NCBI RefSeq assembly: GCF_000247815.1
Contig: NC_021677.1
Coordinates: forward strand, 39,251,717-39,315,716
Length of the DNA stretch: 64,000 nucleotides
Direction: 5' to 3'
Source: Ficedula albicollis
Lineage: Eukaryota > Chordata > Aves > Passeriformes > Muscicapidae
Shown: one piece after another, positions 26,601-39,761 of the stretch
Numbering within the stretch: the first letter of the stretch is position 1
Layout of the letters: every line of letters begins with the position of its first letter
The notes under the pieces: model-generated
Told to the model about the DNA's origin: nothing
Databases searched by the model: none
The model's input: only the letters and a program-made list of their open reading frames with translations
Program-made: the position numbers and the translations under genes

Positions 26601-28284
26601 AGCAGCTGAGTCAGAGATTTAATGATAAGTATGATGAAGTTTGGTAAGCAAGATATTACCTTCTTTCGACACTCTCCAATCCAAGACTGTCCTGGAAATA
26701 ACTAAGCTGTTATTAGCTTTTCCCTATTTTTCCTTTGCTGTCTACTTCTGAAGATGTTTTGTAGTTGCTGCTGATAGTAAGAAGCTTAGCAAAACAAGGA
26801 TAGAAATGAGGATTTAAAAGAAGGAATCAGATGCCACTGGCTAATATTGAGATAGAAGTTAAGACTAAAAAGAGAATAGTTTGAAAATAACTGTCTACTG
26901 ATGTAGCAAAGCCAATTATCTTCAAATTATTATCTACAAGTTGATCAACCACAAATTCACAGATGTATTATTTCCTAATTTTTCAAGAAAATTATGTAAT
27001 GATTAATTTTATTTTAGGGACTGAGAGGACTCAAATCTAAGAAGTACCGCCCTGTTTACACAAACTAGCTTTTGCATTTTCTGAAGTGGCTCACCCACAG
27101 ATCTACCTTTACCATGATACATGAAATAGTATCAGAAAACATTGAAGGCTTGTTTGTAGAAGACAGGAAAAGACAGTCTTCTAATGACCTCAGAAGAGGA
27201 AAGGTAACCTTGCATTGCAACAATGGCTATATTCTTCCCTTTATTCTTTTCATAACGGTTTCATAAGTTTTGTTCCTACCTTAAACTGTCAATCAAAAGA
27301 GATGAAGAAAAAGAAGGAAAGAAATTTTGAAATGGGATGCATTTTCATGAAATACAGTGTTTCCCTTCTAGCTCTCAGGAAAGGTGACAACAACTTCTGT
27401 CTAACGTGCAATTTATATGCCAAAGTTTGAAGCAAAAACATCTGCATAGAAAATTCCTACTGAAACAAAGAAACTAATAATTTTCTCAGAGCAGAAAAAA
27501 TGTATTCATTTGTCCAAAACTCTGAACATTAGCTTTATTTCTATGCACCAAAAATGACATTAACAAAATATTTGGAATGCTATCAGATTTTAGCTTTCAG
27601 GTCTTTTCTAATAGTTGTAATTTTAAATGGGGATAACATCCATAATGTTGAAAGTTTAACTTTGAAAAAGCTTTTACAGATGCATGCTTTCAAAATAGAT
27701 TTTATGTAGGGAATTCACTTGAAGAGTCTTTCCATGTGAACAACAGTGTGCCTGCTGAACATATTCAGAATATGAGTCTGCAGCCAGAACCCCTAAACTC
27801 AAGACTGCTGCAAACAAGTCTGGTCCATATAGTAACTTTGTCTTCCTTTAAGACTGTCAGCAAAGTTGATATTTTCTACTGCCATTGTACAGTTGTGCAG
27901 AAGTGCATAAAAGCCAGTGTTGAGGATGAACTCTGAAACAAGGCTTACAAATGATGATGAATCTTTGACAATAAGAGCAGTTAAACAGACAAATAAATAA
28001 CAAAGGATAGTTCATGACGAGGAAATTTCTATGTTTGTATGCTAGACTTTTAGGTACTTGTTGAGATTTACTGGATCACCAGTCTAATGAAAAGCTACTG
28101 AGAATTCCTCAACTATTCATCCCCTGTATTCACAGGGAATATTGAATGCATATTATCTGTCATAATGGACTCTGCATGTCCTCGAAGCATATCTAGTTTG
28201 GCCTTTCAATATTTTTTTCCATCTTGTTTGGTTCATGAATGGTCTCCCAAGTCACAAAAACATTGTGCATTACAAGTCTTACAC
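23611..28284. other. AT-rich non-coding stretch
   Basis: No gene is supported. A 124-codon frame at 24496-24870 has AT-driven composition (many Ile, Leu, Phe, Tyr) and no domain. A 12-bp perfect palindrome (ATCCTATAGGAT) lies at 24998-25009. No mobile element is recognised. Confidence 0.55.
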
Positions 28285-28366
28285 TGATCTTGTCCATGGC
28301 AGGGGGTTTAGAACAAGATGATTTTTAAGATCCTTTTCAATCCAAACCATTTTCTATGATTTTATG
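28285..28366 (+). mobile_element. CR1 LINE 3' terminus (sense)
   Basis: The segment reads CCATGGCAGGGGGTTTAGAA, then a degenerate AGATGATTTTTAAGATCC, a CAATCCAAACCATT block and finally TTTCTATGATTTTATG. This is the sense-strand 3' end of an avian CR1 element, including the closing ATTCTATG-type octamer repeat. Only the last 80 bp or so is recognisable, so the copy is severely 5'-truncated. Moderate divergence from the remembered consensus suggests it is inactive and old. Confidence 0.85.
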
Positions 28367-31300
28367 CTCCTGCTGCCCTTTGCAAAACATTGAACCTTAT
28401 GAAATGAATGTAGACAAAAGATCTGGTTTGTATCTACCATATTAAAAATCTTTTCATCCAAGGCTGGATTCCCACTGCAATTTTAACTTTCTTTGGAATA
28501 CTAAACTTCAATGTCACGGTCCTGCAGTATCCCCAAGAGAGCATTCTTCAAAAAAAGTGATGGCTGTCCCTGTCTGTTATCTTTAACATTATGGAAATCA
28601 GCAGCTTGCTGTTCTGCAAAAGTGAGTTAATTAACACTGTGGCTCCCTTGATAAATGCTAGTTTTTCACAGCCAAACTCAAATGTGTGCTTTTACAGCTG
28701 TCTTGTTTGCAGTTTTGTACGTTTTTGTCAGATTTGTACAGTACAGACATAAAATGTAAGGCACACTGAGACTCAGGTTCACTGCAGACAGTTTATTGAG
28801 ATGTAAATATCAATAATTATTTATGATTTTCAAATCATTCACAGATTGCCTTTCAATCATTTTGATAGTCAAAACTGTTCCACAAAGTACCTTGGACAAA
28901 CACTAAAATGCATTAAATCAAGTTAGTTGCAATATCACCCTTTTGTCAGTGGATATATCACTTATCTCTTTGATTTACTTACCAGAGGCTTCTCCTTTTC
29001 ATTAAGCACTATATTCCCAAACAACATCTAAACAAACAGAGTCCTCACATAAAGCAGCATTCTGTTTACTGGAATATCTTTAATTCTAATAAAGCCTACT
29101 TAGGGCCTTCTATGATAATTTTCAGTATTTTTATTTTTTGCCTATTAGTAATTTCCTTAATATTTAAGAGCTTTCATTCAACATTCAACCAACAAGGACA
29201 AGGAGACATCCTCAGATGCAGCTTTTTAACAACCTGCCTCAGAATGCCTTATAAACAATAAATGAAGGGATTATTAGAAAAGATCATGACAGAATGAAAA
29301 ATTATTCCTTCTGCTAAAGAAATACTATTTTGGCCAAGGTTAGGTAGAAGGATTTTGAAAGCATGAGAACCTAAAGACAGACTTCCTGACTCTCTGTCTT
29401 AGGACTTTAACTACAAATCTTCTTGCACAGGTACTGACTATGAAGTGTCAGCATGACAATAAGCCCCAGTGCTTGGTGATCCATCTAAATTTCTTTATAG
29501 AAGTAATTAACTTTTAAAAATGTATAAATAATAATAATACATTTAAAAGTAAACAGCAACTATCTGCATGAAAAAAGAATGCAAATTGGCAATTTTTATA
29601 TGAAAACCTGTTGTAATGGACAATTACAAAAAGGGAAAACTAGTTAGTCACAGTCTCAGACTCTGACTGAAGGATACAGTAAGCATCACCAGAAACAGCT
29701 TGATAGCAACTGTAAAGACTTGATGAATTTCCTGCAGCATTTTGCAGTAGGGATAGTTTAACCAGAATTCTCATTATGTTGCAAGCTTGATACTTGTGAG
29801 AGTGGGAAAAATTAAAACAAGAGAAGGAACATTTTAACTACTTCCACAGAAAAAAAATCCAAGAGAAAAAAATATAAGGACTACCAAACTAATCTTGCTT
29901 TCTGTAACATCAAACGTTCCTTCTGTTAGTATTGAGATATTCTGTTTTCCAAGATTAAAAAAATTAATTTCCTAGCATGCCAATTTTTAAAGTGTAAAAC
30001 ATATTGTGATATAAAACATAATGTTACAAGCTGCAATAAATGTTGTGCATAAATATTGAAAACACACACACAGAAGTCCAGAAATAAATAATTGAAATAA
30101 AACATATTATCATATCATATCATCATATTTTTGAAAATAATTCAGAAAAGTGTTAGAATAATTTCTATTCTTATTATTGAGAAGTTATCAAAATAAGCTG
30201 CTCTCACAAAACTTTTTTATTCCAGCAAAACTGCATTTTTATCTTTTATAAAGAAATCTGTTCCACTAAAATATTTTAACCAGTCTGGAAACAGATGAGT
30301 TCATGTAATCTGCTGGAATGTGTTACAGAGCCTAAAGAGGGTTTGAACAATTAGTTCCTGTGGCTGGGAAGCCCTGGCTCTTCAATTAGTGACTAAGAGC
30401 TTTTTTTTTCGCTTCCACTCCTTGAATAACAACAGAATGATCAAGATGTTGGTCCATCACACACATCCAAGAACCCAAGAATGACTGAGTTATATATTGA
30501 AAGCATACAGGCATAAAACATAGAAAGGAAACGCATGCAAAGGCTGCCCCAAAAAGTCTCCTGCAGAGAGATTAGGTGGAACAGGGCCATTTCACATGTA
30601 TGGTTGCTTTCTCTAAAGGAGAAATATTAGATTTCTAAATCTAATCAACATGCAGCATGATTAGTGTTAGCAGCCACATATTCCCTCTCCATTCTGTAAA
30701 TACTGAGGCATAAAAGAGAAGCCATCTTAACTAAATGCTTCCATCAAACACCAGTTACATTTACTGCTCCTTCTGCAGCTTATCTGTGGAATAAATTAAG
30801 TATCTTTAAGCCTGAAGTTTGTTTGGTCTTTAAACATACTTGCCCAATGATACTGCTAAATACTATCATTGGCTTTGGTCTCAACACCTTTCATCTGTGC
30901 AGCAGCCAAAGCTCCTGTGTCAGTCTGGTAGAGCTCAGGCATTAATAAACTGTTGCCTTTACACTTTAGTGGATTTGGAAGTAACTTATTCTACCAGAGG
31001 TGAATTCCATTAGTGTAAGTTGGTCCTAAGACACAGTGTCTGTGAGGATGTGAGGACTGACATCAGCAGACAGACCACCTGTGTATTTTTCCTTTGCATG
31101 ATTATTATTATTATGCATACATGCTTGGTTTTTCATTTAGCTGTATAGTCTAATGTTCAGCTGACCCTAAAGAACAAGTTACAGAATATTTGCCTATACG
31201 TGAACATTTGGCAAGGCATATTTTTCTAAATAAGACATTGTTCTATTCTCATGATTCATATAAAAGATCTCATACTATTGTGGACATTTAAGAGTTATCC

Positions 31301-32639
31301 AGGAAAATACCTAACTACACAAAAATGTCTGCTTTAATTTATTGATTCATTTTGGACCATCATGGGAAACTTAGGGCCTAAAAATATCTTACCCATAGGC
31401 TTTATGTTCGCATTTCATATGTACTGGGAATGACTGACTGTACTAGAGGCCCTTGGTACCTGTTGCTGAAGTTTCTGTACTCAGTATTTTTCTTGGATTG
31501 GACTTGCAGCCAACTGGTTGTAATTGACCCTCTACTGGGACAAGTTAGGATAAGAACATATGCCTTTCCTTAAAAAGAGAGAGAGAGAAAAAGAGAAGGA
31601 GAAAGGGAGAGAGAAAGAGAAATATCACCAGTATTTATTTTAAGTTGCCTTCATTTCCAGCTTTTCTGGCAGAATGTCAAGCTTCTGTCATAATGCAGAA
31701 CTCCAGCTAAAGCAGCTCCTGGAAAAAAAGACTACATGAAGAATTCTACCTAACTAAAATATAAATTTTAAGAATGGAGCAGCAGAGTTATTTCTGCCCT
31801 GTAGGGTAGACAGTCCAAGTGATATTGCCATAAGATTTCTGCATATGAAAGGCTAGGCTGGCATCTCTCTTTAGGGCAGTCATTAGTCAATGTGTCATAC
31901 TTCATGCAAACATAAATTACTAAATTATAACTACAAATTTGAAAACCTCCAATAGTCCTTTACCTCAGGCCAACTATTTCTAGGCTAAACAAACTTGACA
32001 CCAGACTTCAGCAGCAATTGTAACAATTCCATGAGGAACTCAAGGGAATTACTGGCTGTACTGTATGAAAATATGCAAATTCTATCTAACTTTTAGTCTA
32101 TGAAAAAGGAACTTTATTTTTACTAAACTTGTGCATGCAGAAAAACACATTAAAAACAAAGCCAGTGTCTGCATAAATCTTTCATGCAACACATTAAGCT
32201 TTAGTGCATGTAAATGGGAACTGTCACCATCTTATCTTACTTGGTGAGCTCACACTCACCCTAGCTTCATTCTCATTTTTGGCATATAAAGCACCTCGGA
32301 AATCAACAGTCCATTCCTAATGGAACTCAGCATCCCTTTGTTCCTGTCCCAGCGCCCAAATACAATGAAACCTACTGGAAACCATCCTTTTCTTCTTTAG
32401 ACATATGCAAAAGTTTTCTGTTTTGAAAACTGCCATGCATAATCTCTTCCTACTAAAGAAATATCAATACTTTACATTTTCATACCCAAAGTTTAACACT
32501 AAGTTGCAAAACACTGACTGATGAATCCTAGTTCATCCTCAGCCAGGTGAAATTCCTTAATTAGGCATTGAAATGCTCCAACCTTTACCCAAAAATACCA
32601 CACCCTACACAGCCATAGACTCCTCTGGTGTCTTTAATA
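28367..32639. other. AT-rich non-coding stretch
   Basis: No gene or named repeat is seen. It contains short low-complexity patches: TTATTATTATTA-like sequence near 31102-31115, CATAT repeats near 30108-30130, and the purine tract annotated separately. A short CA repeat lies near 30063-30072. Confidence 0.55.
31574..31623. repeat. Purine-rich (GA)n tract
   Basis: About 50 consecutive purines made of GA dinucleotides and GAAA/GGAGA variants. Such homopurine tracts can form triplex DNA and are common microsatellite-like sequences. No role is indicated here. Confidence 0.85.
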
Positions 32640-34247
<1,608 letters not shown>

Positions 34248-34376
34248 TGGTGGCTCTATTAGGCCTTACTTCCAAAAGACAAGTCAACACTATCTCAGTA
34301 TCTGCTAGTGCTACATCAGGACACTGATGCAACATCTAATGGATAATACTCCCAGCGGTATCCAAAAAACTCCCAA
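34248..34376. other. Short unique stretch right of the microsatellite
   Basis: Ordinary unique DNA with no gene. Confidence 0.5.
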
Positions 34377-34437
34377 AACAAAGCAACACATTCTGGATCG
34401 TCAGTAAACAAAGCAACACATTCTGGATTGTCAGTTC
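34377..34437. repeat. 30-bp two-copy tandem duplication
   Basis: AAGCAACACATTCTGGAT occurs at 34381 and 34411. Each copy is followed by a variant of CGTCAGTA / TGTCAGTT. Two substitutions are visible. Confidence 0.88.
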
Positions 34438-34793
34438 AACCATAACAGCAGCTTTGCTTGCAACAGAGATGTGCCCTTCTCCAAATCACTGATCAGAGCA
34501 TTAAAGCTAGTAGTCTTTAGCTTAGACAGAATTCATAACAGTTAAATAGGAACTACTTAAACTATAGTAATGTCATATTGAGACTGAGTGGCTTATAATG
34601 GATTTATGAACACAGAGCAGGTATACATAACCTAATGTTTTCTAGCTGGATGAAAATAGATGTTCCTTCTTAGGTGGTAAATGGCTGTTGAGCAGCTGCA
34701 TGTCCCAAAAGGCAAAACAAGGAAAAACCTTTTCCGCAAGGAAAAAGCAGGACTTGTGTTCCATGAACATGCTACTCACCCTCCTGCAAACTG
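34438..34793. other. Unique non-coding stretch
   Basis: No gene or repeat is recognised. Short overlapping plus-strand open frames from 34681 run into the duplication on the right and have no known domain. Confidence 0.5.
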
Positions 34794-35066
34794 CTCACCT
34801 CTCTCTCATGTCCCTCAGTCCTCTCACTCCTCTCCAGCCCCAGCTGCATTTCTGGGCCCATAGGAGCTGTAATGGACTTACAAGCTATGTAATTGCTGTG
34901 GGTGATTTCATCAGCAGCGGCGGCGCAGCCTCTCACCTCTCATGTCCCTCAGTCCTCTCACTCCTCTCCAGCCCCAGCTGCATTTCTGGGCCCATAGGAG
35001 CTGTAATGGACTTACAAGCTATGTAATTGCTGTGGGTGATTTCACCAGCAGCGGCGGCGCAGCCTC
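34794..35066. repeat. 134-bp-period tandem duplication with CpG-rich end
   Basis: Each copy starts with a CT-rich stretch (CTCATGTCCCTCAGTCC) and ends with CAGCAGCGGCGGCGCAGCCTC. The best-aligned parts are 34803-34932 and 34937-35066, with a 4-bp CT indel at the left edge and one substitution (TTCATCAGC/TTCACCAGC). It is markedly more GC- and CpG-rich than anything else in the window apart from the poly-G runs, and carries CGG triplets. It could derive from a GC-rich exon or regulatory element, but no gene is recognisable. Confidence 0.88.
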
Positions 35067-35201
35067 GGGCCGGGGGAGGTAATATTAGACAACAACAGAG
35101 CATCTGTTCAGTTTTATTTTAACATACCAGCCAGTCATGGAAAAAACCATTTTTCCTAATTGTTGGTAAGAACACCAGGATGGCATTAATGCGGGACATG
35201 T

Positions 35202-35383
35202 AGCCCATGAGCTACACTGCCACCCATGACATCAGGTACAGCTGGAGTCTATGGAAGCACCCATAACAAAACTGGCCTCAGCTGTCTTGCAGAGCCCATG
35301 AGCTACACTGCCACCCATTACATCAGGTACAGCTGGAGTCTATGGAAGCATCCATAACAAAACTGGCCTCAGCTGTCTTGCAG
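35202..35383. repeat. 91-bp two-copy tandem duplication
   Basis: Copy one is 35202-35292 and copy two is 35293-35383. The unit starts AGCCCATGAGCTACACTGCC and ends GCTGTCTTGCAG. At least two substitutions are visible (CATGACATC/CATTACATC and GCACCC/GCATCC). It lies only 135 bp right of the preceding duplication. Confidence 0.92.
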
Positions 35384-36672
35384 CCCCAGCTCAGGTATTC
35401 ACCCACTCACCATCAAAAGGAAATTGGCTCCTGACACACAAGTAGTTCTGCAGAGAAATTCTTGAACAACTCATGGGCACTCCTCCTTTACAGAAGGAAA
35501 AAATATAGATCTCATGCTACCTTTTACACTGTTGGCAGGTGAGGATAATCTGAAAAAATATTAAATTATGCAGAATGAGAAAAGTTTTCTGTATCTCTTT
35601 CTGTTTCTTTTTTTAAACAGAAACTTAACCTCTCCTATGGATTTAATGCCATAAGTTGTTGCAACCAAGATGTTTATAAAAGACGTTATCAAAACTGGAA
35701 TCATCCAGAAATTGCATCAGAAGACACTGTTTGTGTACAAGTATAATTATGCCAGTCTTTTCTTTTTCCCTCCCTTTTTCTTTCCCTCTTTTTGTTTCCT
35801 TTGCATAGATCCACTTAATTCCATCTCTTCGTGTGGGCAAAAGCTGACAGTTGCATGACAAGGAATGTTTCCCTTTATAAAAGCCTACTTCCTCTCTGTG
35901 TAGTTTTAGCCTCATTGAAATGTTTCCTATTAAGCTCAATCAAGGCAGCAATTATCTAATTACTCACTTATGCTTTTCCAGTCAAAAATTGTACAACCAA
36001 GCATATTAGAGGGCTGCATACATGTTTATTATTGTTTTTATATGTCCCTGTTTAGGTTTAAGAAGCAATCAAATATTTTTACAGTACTTTTGTACTGCCC
36101 CTAAGTCTGTTTGCTACAATTTTCTACTACAGCAGGTCACAAAACCACTTCTATGCCTCCTACCAATTCCACAGTAGGTAGATGGTAATTTCAGAATCAA
36201 GTTACAAACTCATTTCATACCAATGGGCTTTGCATAAATAAGTTTGTAAAGAAAAAATGATCCAAGGGAACCTTTAGGTCTTCTAAATTGCACCACACTT
36301 ATGACAAAACTCAAGTGAAAAGGGATTTTACAAGGCCTCCAAAAGCCCACATCTTCTATACCTAAATGTTTTCTTTAGAAGGAACCTTGAAATCAAGAGT
36401 ACCAATGATACAGGTGATTTATATTCTTCAAATGAGATATGCAATAACTTATTGCCATAAAGAACCATGGCAGCCAACCATCAATGACTAGATTTTTACT
36501 GAAGTACCACAGAAATTACACTACATAAATGTACACCATGCCAGTCTTGGTTGGCTATCAAATTCCTGCTCTATATGTATACTGGTATAATTTCGTTATT
36601 TCTCTGAGAAATATTTCTTATTGATAAATTTTTAAAACTATGAAAGTTTTTAATGCATGGTGCTTTTTTTTT
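35384..36672. other. AT-rich non-coding stretch
   Basis: No gene or named repeat is seen. A pyrimidine tract (T/C with few purines) lies near 35757-35800. Confidence 0.55.
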
Positions 36673-36806
36673 AAAATGCCTAAAGACCTTAAAGGTATGA
36701 ACAGAGCTGTATTAAAATATCTTCACACAGTCTTTAGACAAAATGCCTAAAGACCTTAAAGGCATGAACAGAATTGTATTAAAATATCTTCACACAGTCT
36801 TTAGAC
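36673..36806. repeat. 67-bp two-copy tandem duplication
   Basis: AAAATGCCTAAAGACC starts at 36673 and 36740, and both copies end CAGTCTTTAGAC. Two or three substitutions separate the copies (GGTATG/GGCATG, GAGCTG/GAATTG). The right end coincides with the left end of the next duplication. Confidence 0.92.
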
Positions 36807-36907
36807 CCTGAAATACTTAATGACTTGAATTCATTTTAGTGATTATCTTTGTGAAACCCTGAAATATTTAATGACTTGAATTCATTTTAGTGATTATCTT
36901 TGTGAAA
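36806..36907. repeat. 51-bp two-copy tandem duplication abutting the previous one
   Basis: CCCTGAAATA at 36806 is repeated at 36857, and both copies end TCTTTGTGAAA. One substitution is visible (ATACTTAA/ATATTTAA). With the preceding pair it forms an A-A-B-B arrangement sharing one breakpoint. Confidence 0.92.
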
Positions 36908-38471
36908 CTGACTTGTGACTTTGGACAACACAGTTTCTAGGCTCATAACCTAACACACCATATAGTAATAGCTACATTTTCAAAATGGTGCTGAGCAACC
37001 ATCCATTGAAACCTAGACGTTTTCTCCTACCCCACTTTAAGAACTCAAAATCTATGACCCTTTTTCAGTGGCACTTCAATTGCATACTTTGAGTCATGAA
37101 CACTTAAATCTCCATCTGAAGCCCAGAAAGTTCTTCCCAGGTTCAAAGCAATCTTGTTTTCTAAGTGAGCCATCTCAGAGTGGTTCTTCCAACATGGTGT
37201 TAGCTATGAAGCACAGTACTCCTTCAGAAGCCTCATGCTGGTTGGTTTTCACACAGAAACCTCTGTTCTGTGGGACAGATTATAGCAGAAACGCAACCAC
37301 AGAAAACTTCCGACCTGTGTTGCAGAAATACCACAGCTTTGACTCTCCACACAAGGTTTCCTGCAAAGCATGACAAGGATGACTGAAAAATTCCATTTGA
37401 TTTCATGTGATCCATAAACAAAAGGCTAGGCCTTTTTATAACACTTACTAGTGTAAGAATAAAAGGACAGGACACACCAGCTAAACAGTCACTGCTTCCC
37501 CCAAACAGTGCCTAGAAGGGCACAAGACCCACTGATAATCTCCCCTTCACCTTCAGGTCAGTACTGGGGAGACACTGTGTTCCTGTGTAAGAGGAGAGTG
37601 CTCTCTGTGCAGGGAAACCTCAGCCTTCCTGCAGGGATTCTGTCTTGGGCTGCAGAACGAGCCAGTTCAAGCCCATTCACCCTTTCCTCCTCCTCAGGCC
37701 ACAGATAGATTGTACCTATCAAAGACAACTTGTTTCTTCTTCTGAGTTTCAAGTTACTTTATCAATAAAGACTGCTTGAAATTCATGGGAGTGTTTAACC
37801 ATTTTAAATAGGAAGAAGCAAAACTACCAAATATTAAACATTTCATGAGGACAAAATGACTTATCAGTCAGGGTGTAAGAATTAATGTTGCAGAAAATAA
37901 TTCTAGAATTACAATTGCATTATCCCCTGTGCATGAGACATGCTACATGTACATGGTTTTAAAGCACACACAGGCAGTGAGTCTGGAAACACTTAGTGGT
38001 GACAGCCGGCACTGGTGTGTAGGAAACATCTTTAATTTCTAGACCCAAGACATCTGGACAAAAGTAGAACTAAATTGTGTTCATCACATGGCTGCCCTTT
38101 ATTAACTTGCAGACTATAATAATTTTTTATCATCAAGTTTTGAATATATCCTGTTGTCTAGTTTTTAAAGTGAAAATGTTCATTCCTAGGAAAAAGGATA
38201 ACTTTACAGGAAAAAAAAAGGATTTCCAGGCTTATGTTGTCATGGCTAGAATGTAAATGGATACTTACACAGTATTTAATAAATTCATGAAATGCACTGT
38301 TCTTCCCACCACCTGACTATGATGTTGTTTCATATGCATTATCAACAAAAATACAGCTGCCTGGAGTTTCTGGAAGATATATGTACAGAGCACACACTTG
38401 CACCCCATATACATGAAGGCAATGTCCATGTGAAAAATTGGAGAGGTATGTAATGCCCGTGACTGCATCAC
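36908..38471. other. Non-coding stretch with an LTR-like or 3'-UTR-like segment
   Basis: From about 37490 to 37785 the sequence is more GC-rich than its surroundings and ends with an AATAAA polyadenylation-type hexamer (37764-37769). This could be part of a solo LTR or a gene's 3' end, but I see no terminal TG...CA repeat, no target-site duplication and no protein similarity. The remaining DNA is featureless. Confidence 0.4.
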
Positions 38472-38543
38472 CTGCCCACTAATCCAGCTCCCTGGGAGTG
38501 ACTCTAACATTCCAAAGTACTGAGCAGCTTCAAACTGTTGCCA
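38472..38543 (-). CDS. Candidate 72-bp internal exon, unrecognised
   Basis: On the minus strand a long T-rich tract ending TTTTTCCTTTCAG lies immediately before 38543. It is followed by 72 bp that are open in only one frame (24 codons, phase 0, peptide starting WQQFEAAQYFGM and ending WISGQ). A CAG/GTGATG donor lies at 38472/38471. The acceptor is strong and the donor is moderate. The peptide composition is plausible for coding sequence, but I cannot assign a family and found no partner exon. The frame stays open beyond the donor, so codon constraint alone does not prove it. Confidence 0.25.
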
Positions 38544-38547
38544 CTGA

Positions 38548-39629
38548 AAGGAAAAATAATAAAAAGGAATGAAAAATAAGGAAAACAGCCCTAACATGAC
38601 AGTGAAATCGTTCTCCTTTTCATTTTCTCTTACCTACCTACAAAATATTTTCCTAAAATAACCATGAGCCATGCTCACTTGAACAATAAGAATAACAATG
38701 CAAATTTTAACTGAATTTTGAATTTCTACCTTTAGAAGAATCCAGCACTTTTCCTGATGGAGTTTAACATTAGGATGGTATTGACTAAAAAGATTTATTC
38801 TAATAACTGCAGCTATGATGAACAGTTCCAATTTTAAAAAGCATTGAAAGAGTCAGAATTCCCAACATCCCAATGCAACGATTGTTATATCCTTAAGAAT
38901 GAGCACAAAGAAACAATCAAGCTGCACAGAGATTTTAATTTAAAATCCCCCAACCCTACCATGATATTACAATACAACTTTCCAGACAAAAACTGCTGTA
39001 ATTGCAGCAAAAATATGTTCCATGTAGATATTTATATTACAAGAGAAAGATACTCTTAATAACTGTATCTTTATTAGGGCTTTTCAGTGATAGAAAATTT
39101 ATTGCCACCAATAATAATCCAGAACATGGTGAGATACAGAAAACTTCCTGGAGGATTTCAAATACTGATGCTTAAAAATGTTTTAATCTCATAGAACATT
39201 CTATGGCATGCTGTAGTTCCCTGTATAAACAAGTAAGTCTGTAGAGCAGGTACACCTCAGCTTTAATAAACCGTGGTCCCTATATTAGTTGTTATCCATA
39301 GGAAGTTTTTACAGTGGTGTTCACTATCTCATGTCTACACAGTAATATCAAATCCTCTAAACAGCTCATAGATGCAACACCACAACAAGAAGAGTGGTGC
39401 TGAGTTCAGTTTCAACTGTAAAGAAGTAGATGTTCCAGCAGAGCAGTTGTCAGCCAAGAACTCTGGTAATGGAAGGCTATTTTCTTAATTGTTCATTCTT
39501 CTGTCAATAAGCTATTTGGATGACCTGAAACATGTTCTACATTTTTGAAGTACAAACTAACCCAAATACTCTTGACTTTTGATTTGAGCCCAATACAGCT
39601 GCCACAATGCTAAGAATATTTTTTTCACT
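38548..39629. other. AT-rich non-coding stretch
   Basis: No gene or repeat is recognised. A GTAAGAG donor-like site on the minus strand near 38629-38635 would define only a 90-bp intron upstream of the candidate exon. Every in-frame join I tried meets a stop, so it does not support a two-exon model. Confidence 0.45.
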
Positions 39630-39756
39630 GCTAGGGCTGTCAAACACAGATCAGCTGTGGAATCTTGGACTTTAGAGACATGGCACCTCAACTGGATGAG
39701 GCCTGAGCAGTCTTATCTGACTTTGACCTGCTTTAAGCTGGACCAGATCACCTCCT
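39630..39756 (+). mobile_element. CR1 LINE 3' fragment (sense)
   Basis: The blocks CAGCTGTGGAATC, CAACTGGATGAGGCCTGAGC, ATCTGACTTTGACCTGCTTT and CTGGACCAGATCACCTCC occur in the order expected for the 3' untranslated part of CR1, sense orientation. The last 60 bp or so, including the terminal octamer repeats, are missing, as the following DNA is unrelated. It is an old 5'- and 3'-truncated copy. It ends 5 bp before the 267-bp tandem duplication. Confidence 0.72.
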
Positions 39757-39761
39757 TATTG

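Noticed and set aside
38544..38640. Short upstream intron joining a second minus-strand exon to the 38472-38543 candidate
   Set aside because: The available donors put an in-frame stop at or just before the junction in every phase compatible with the candidate exon.
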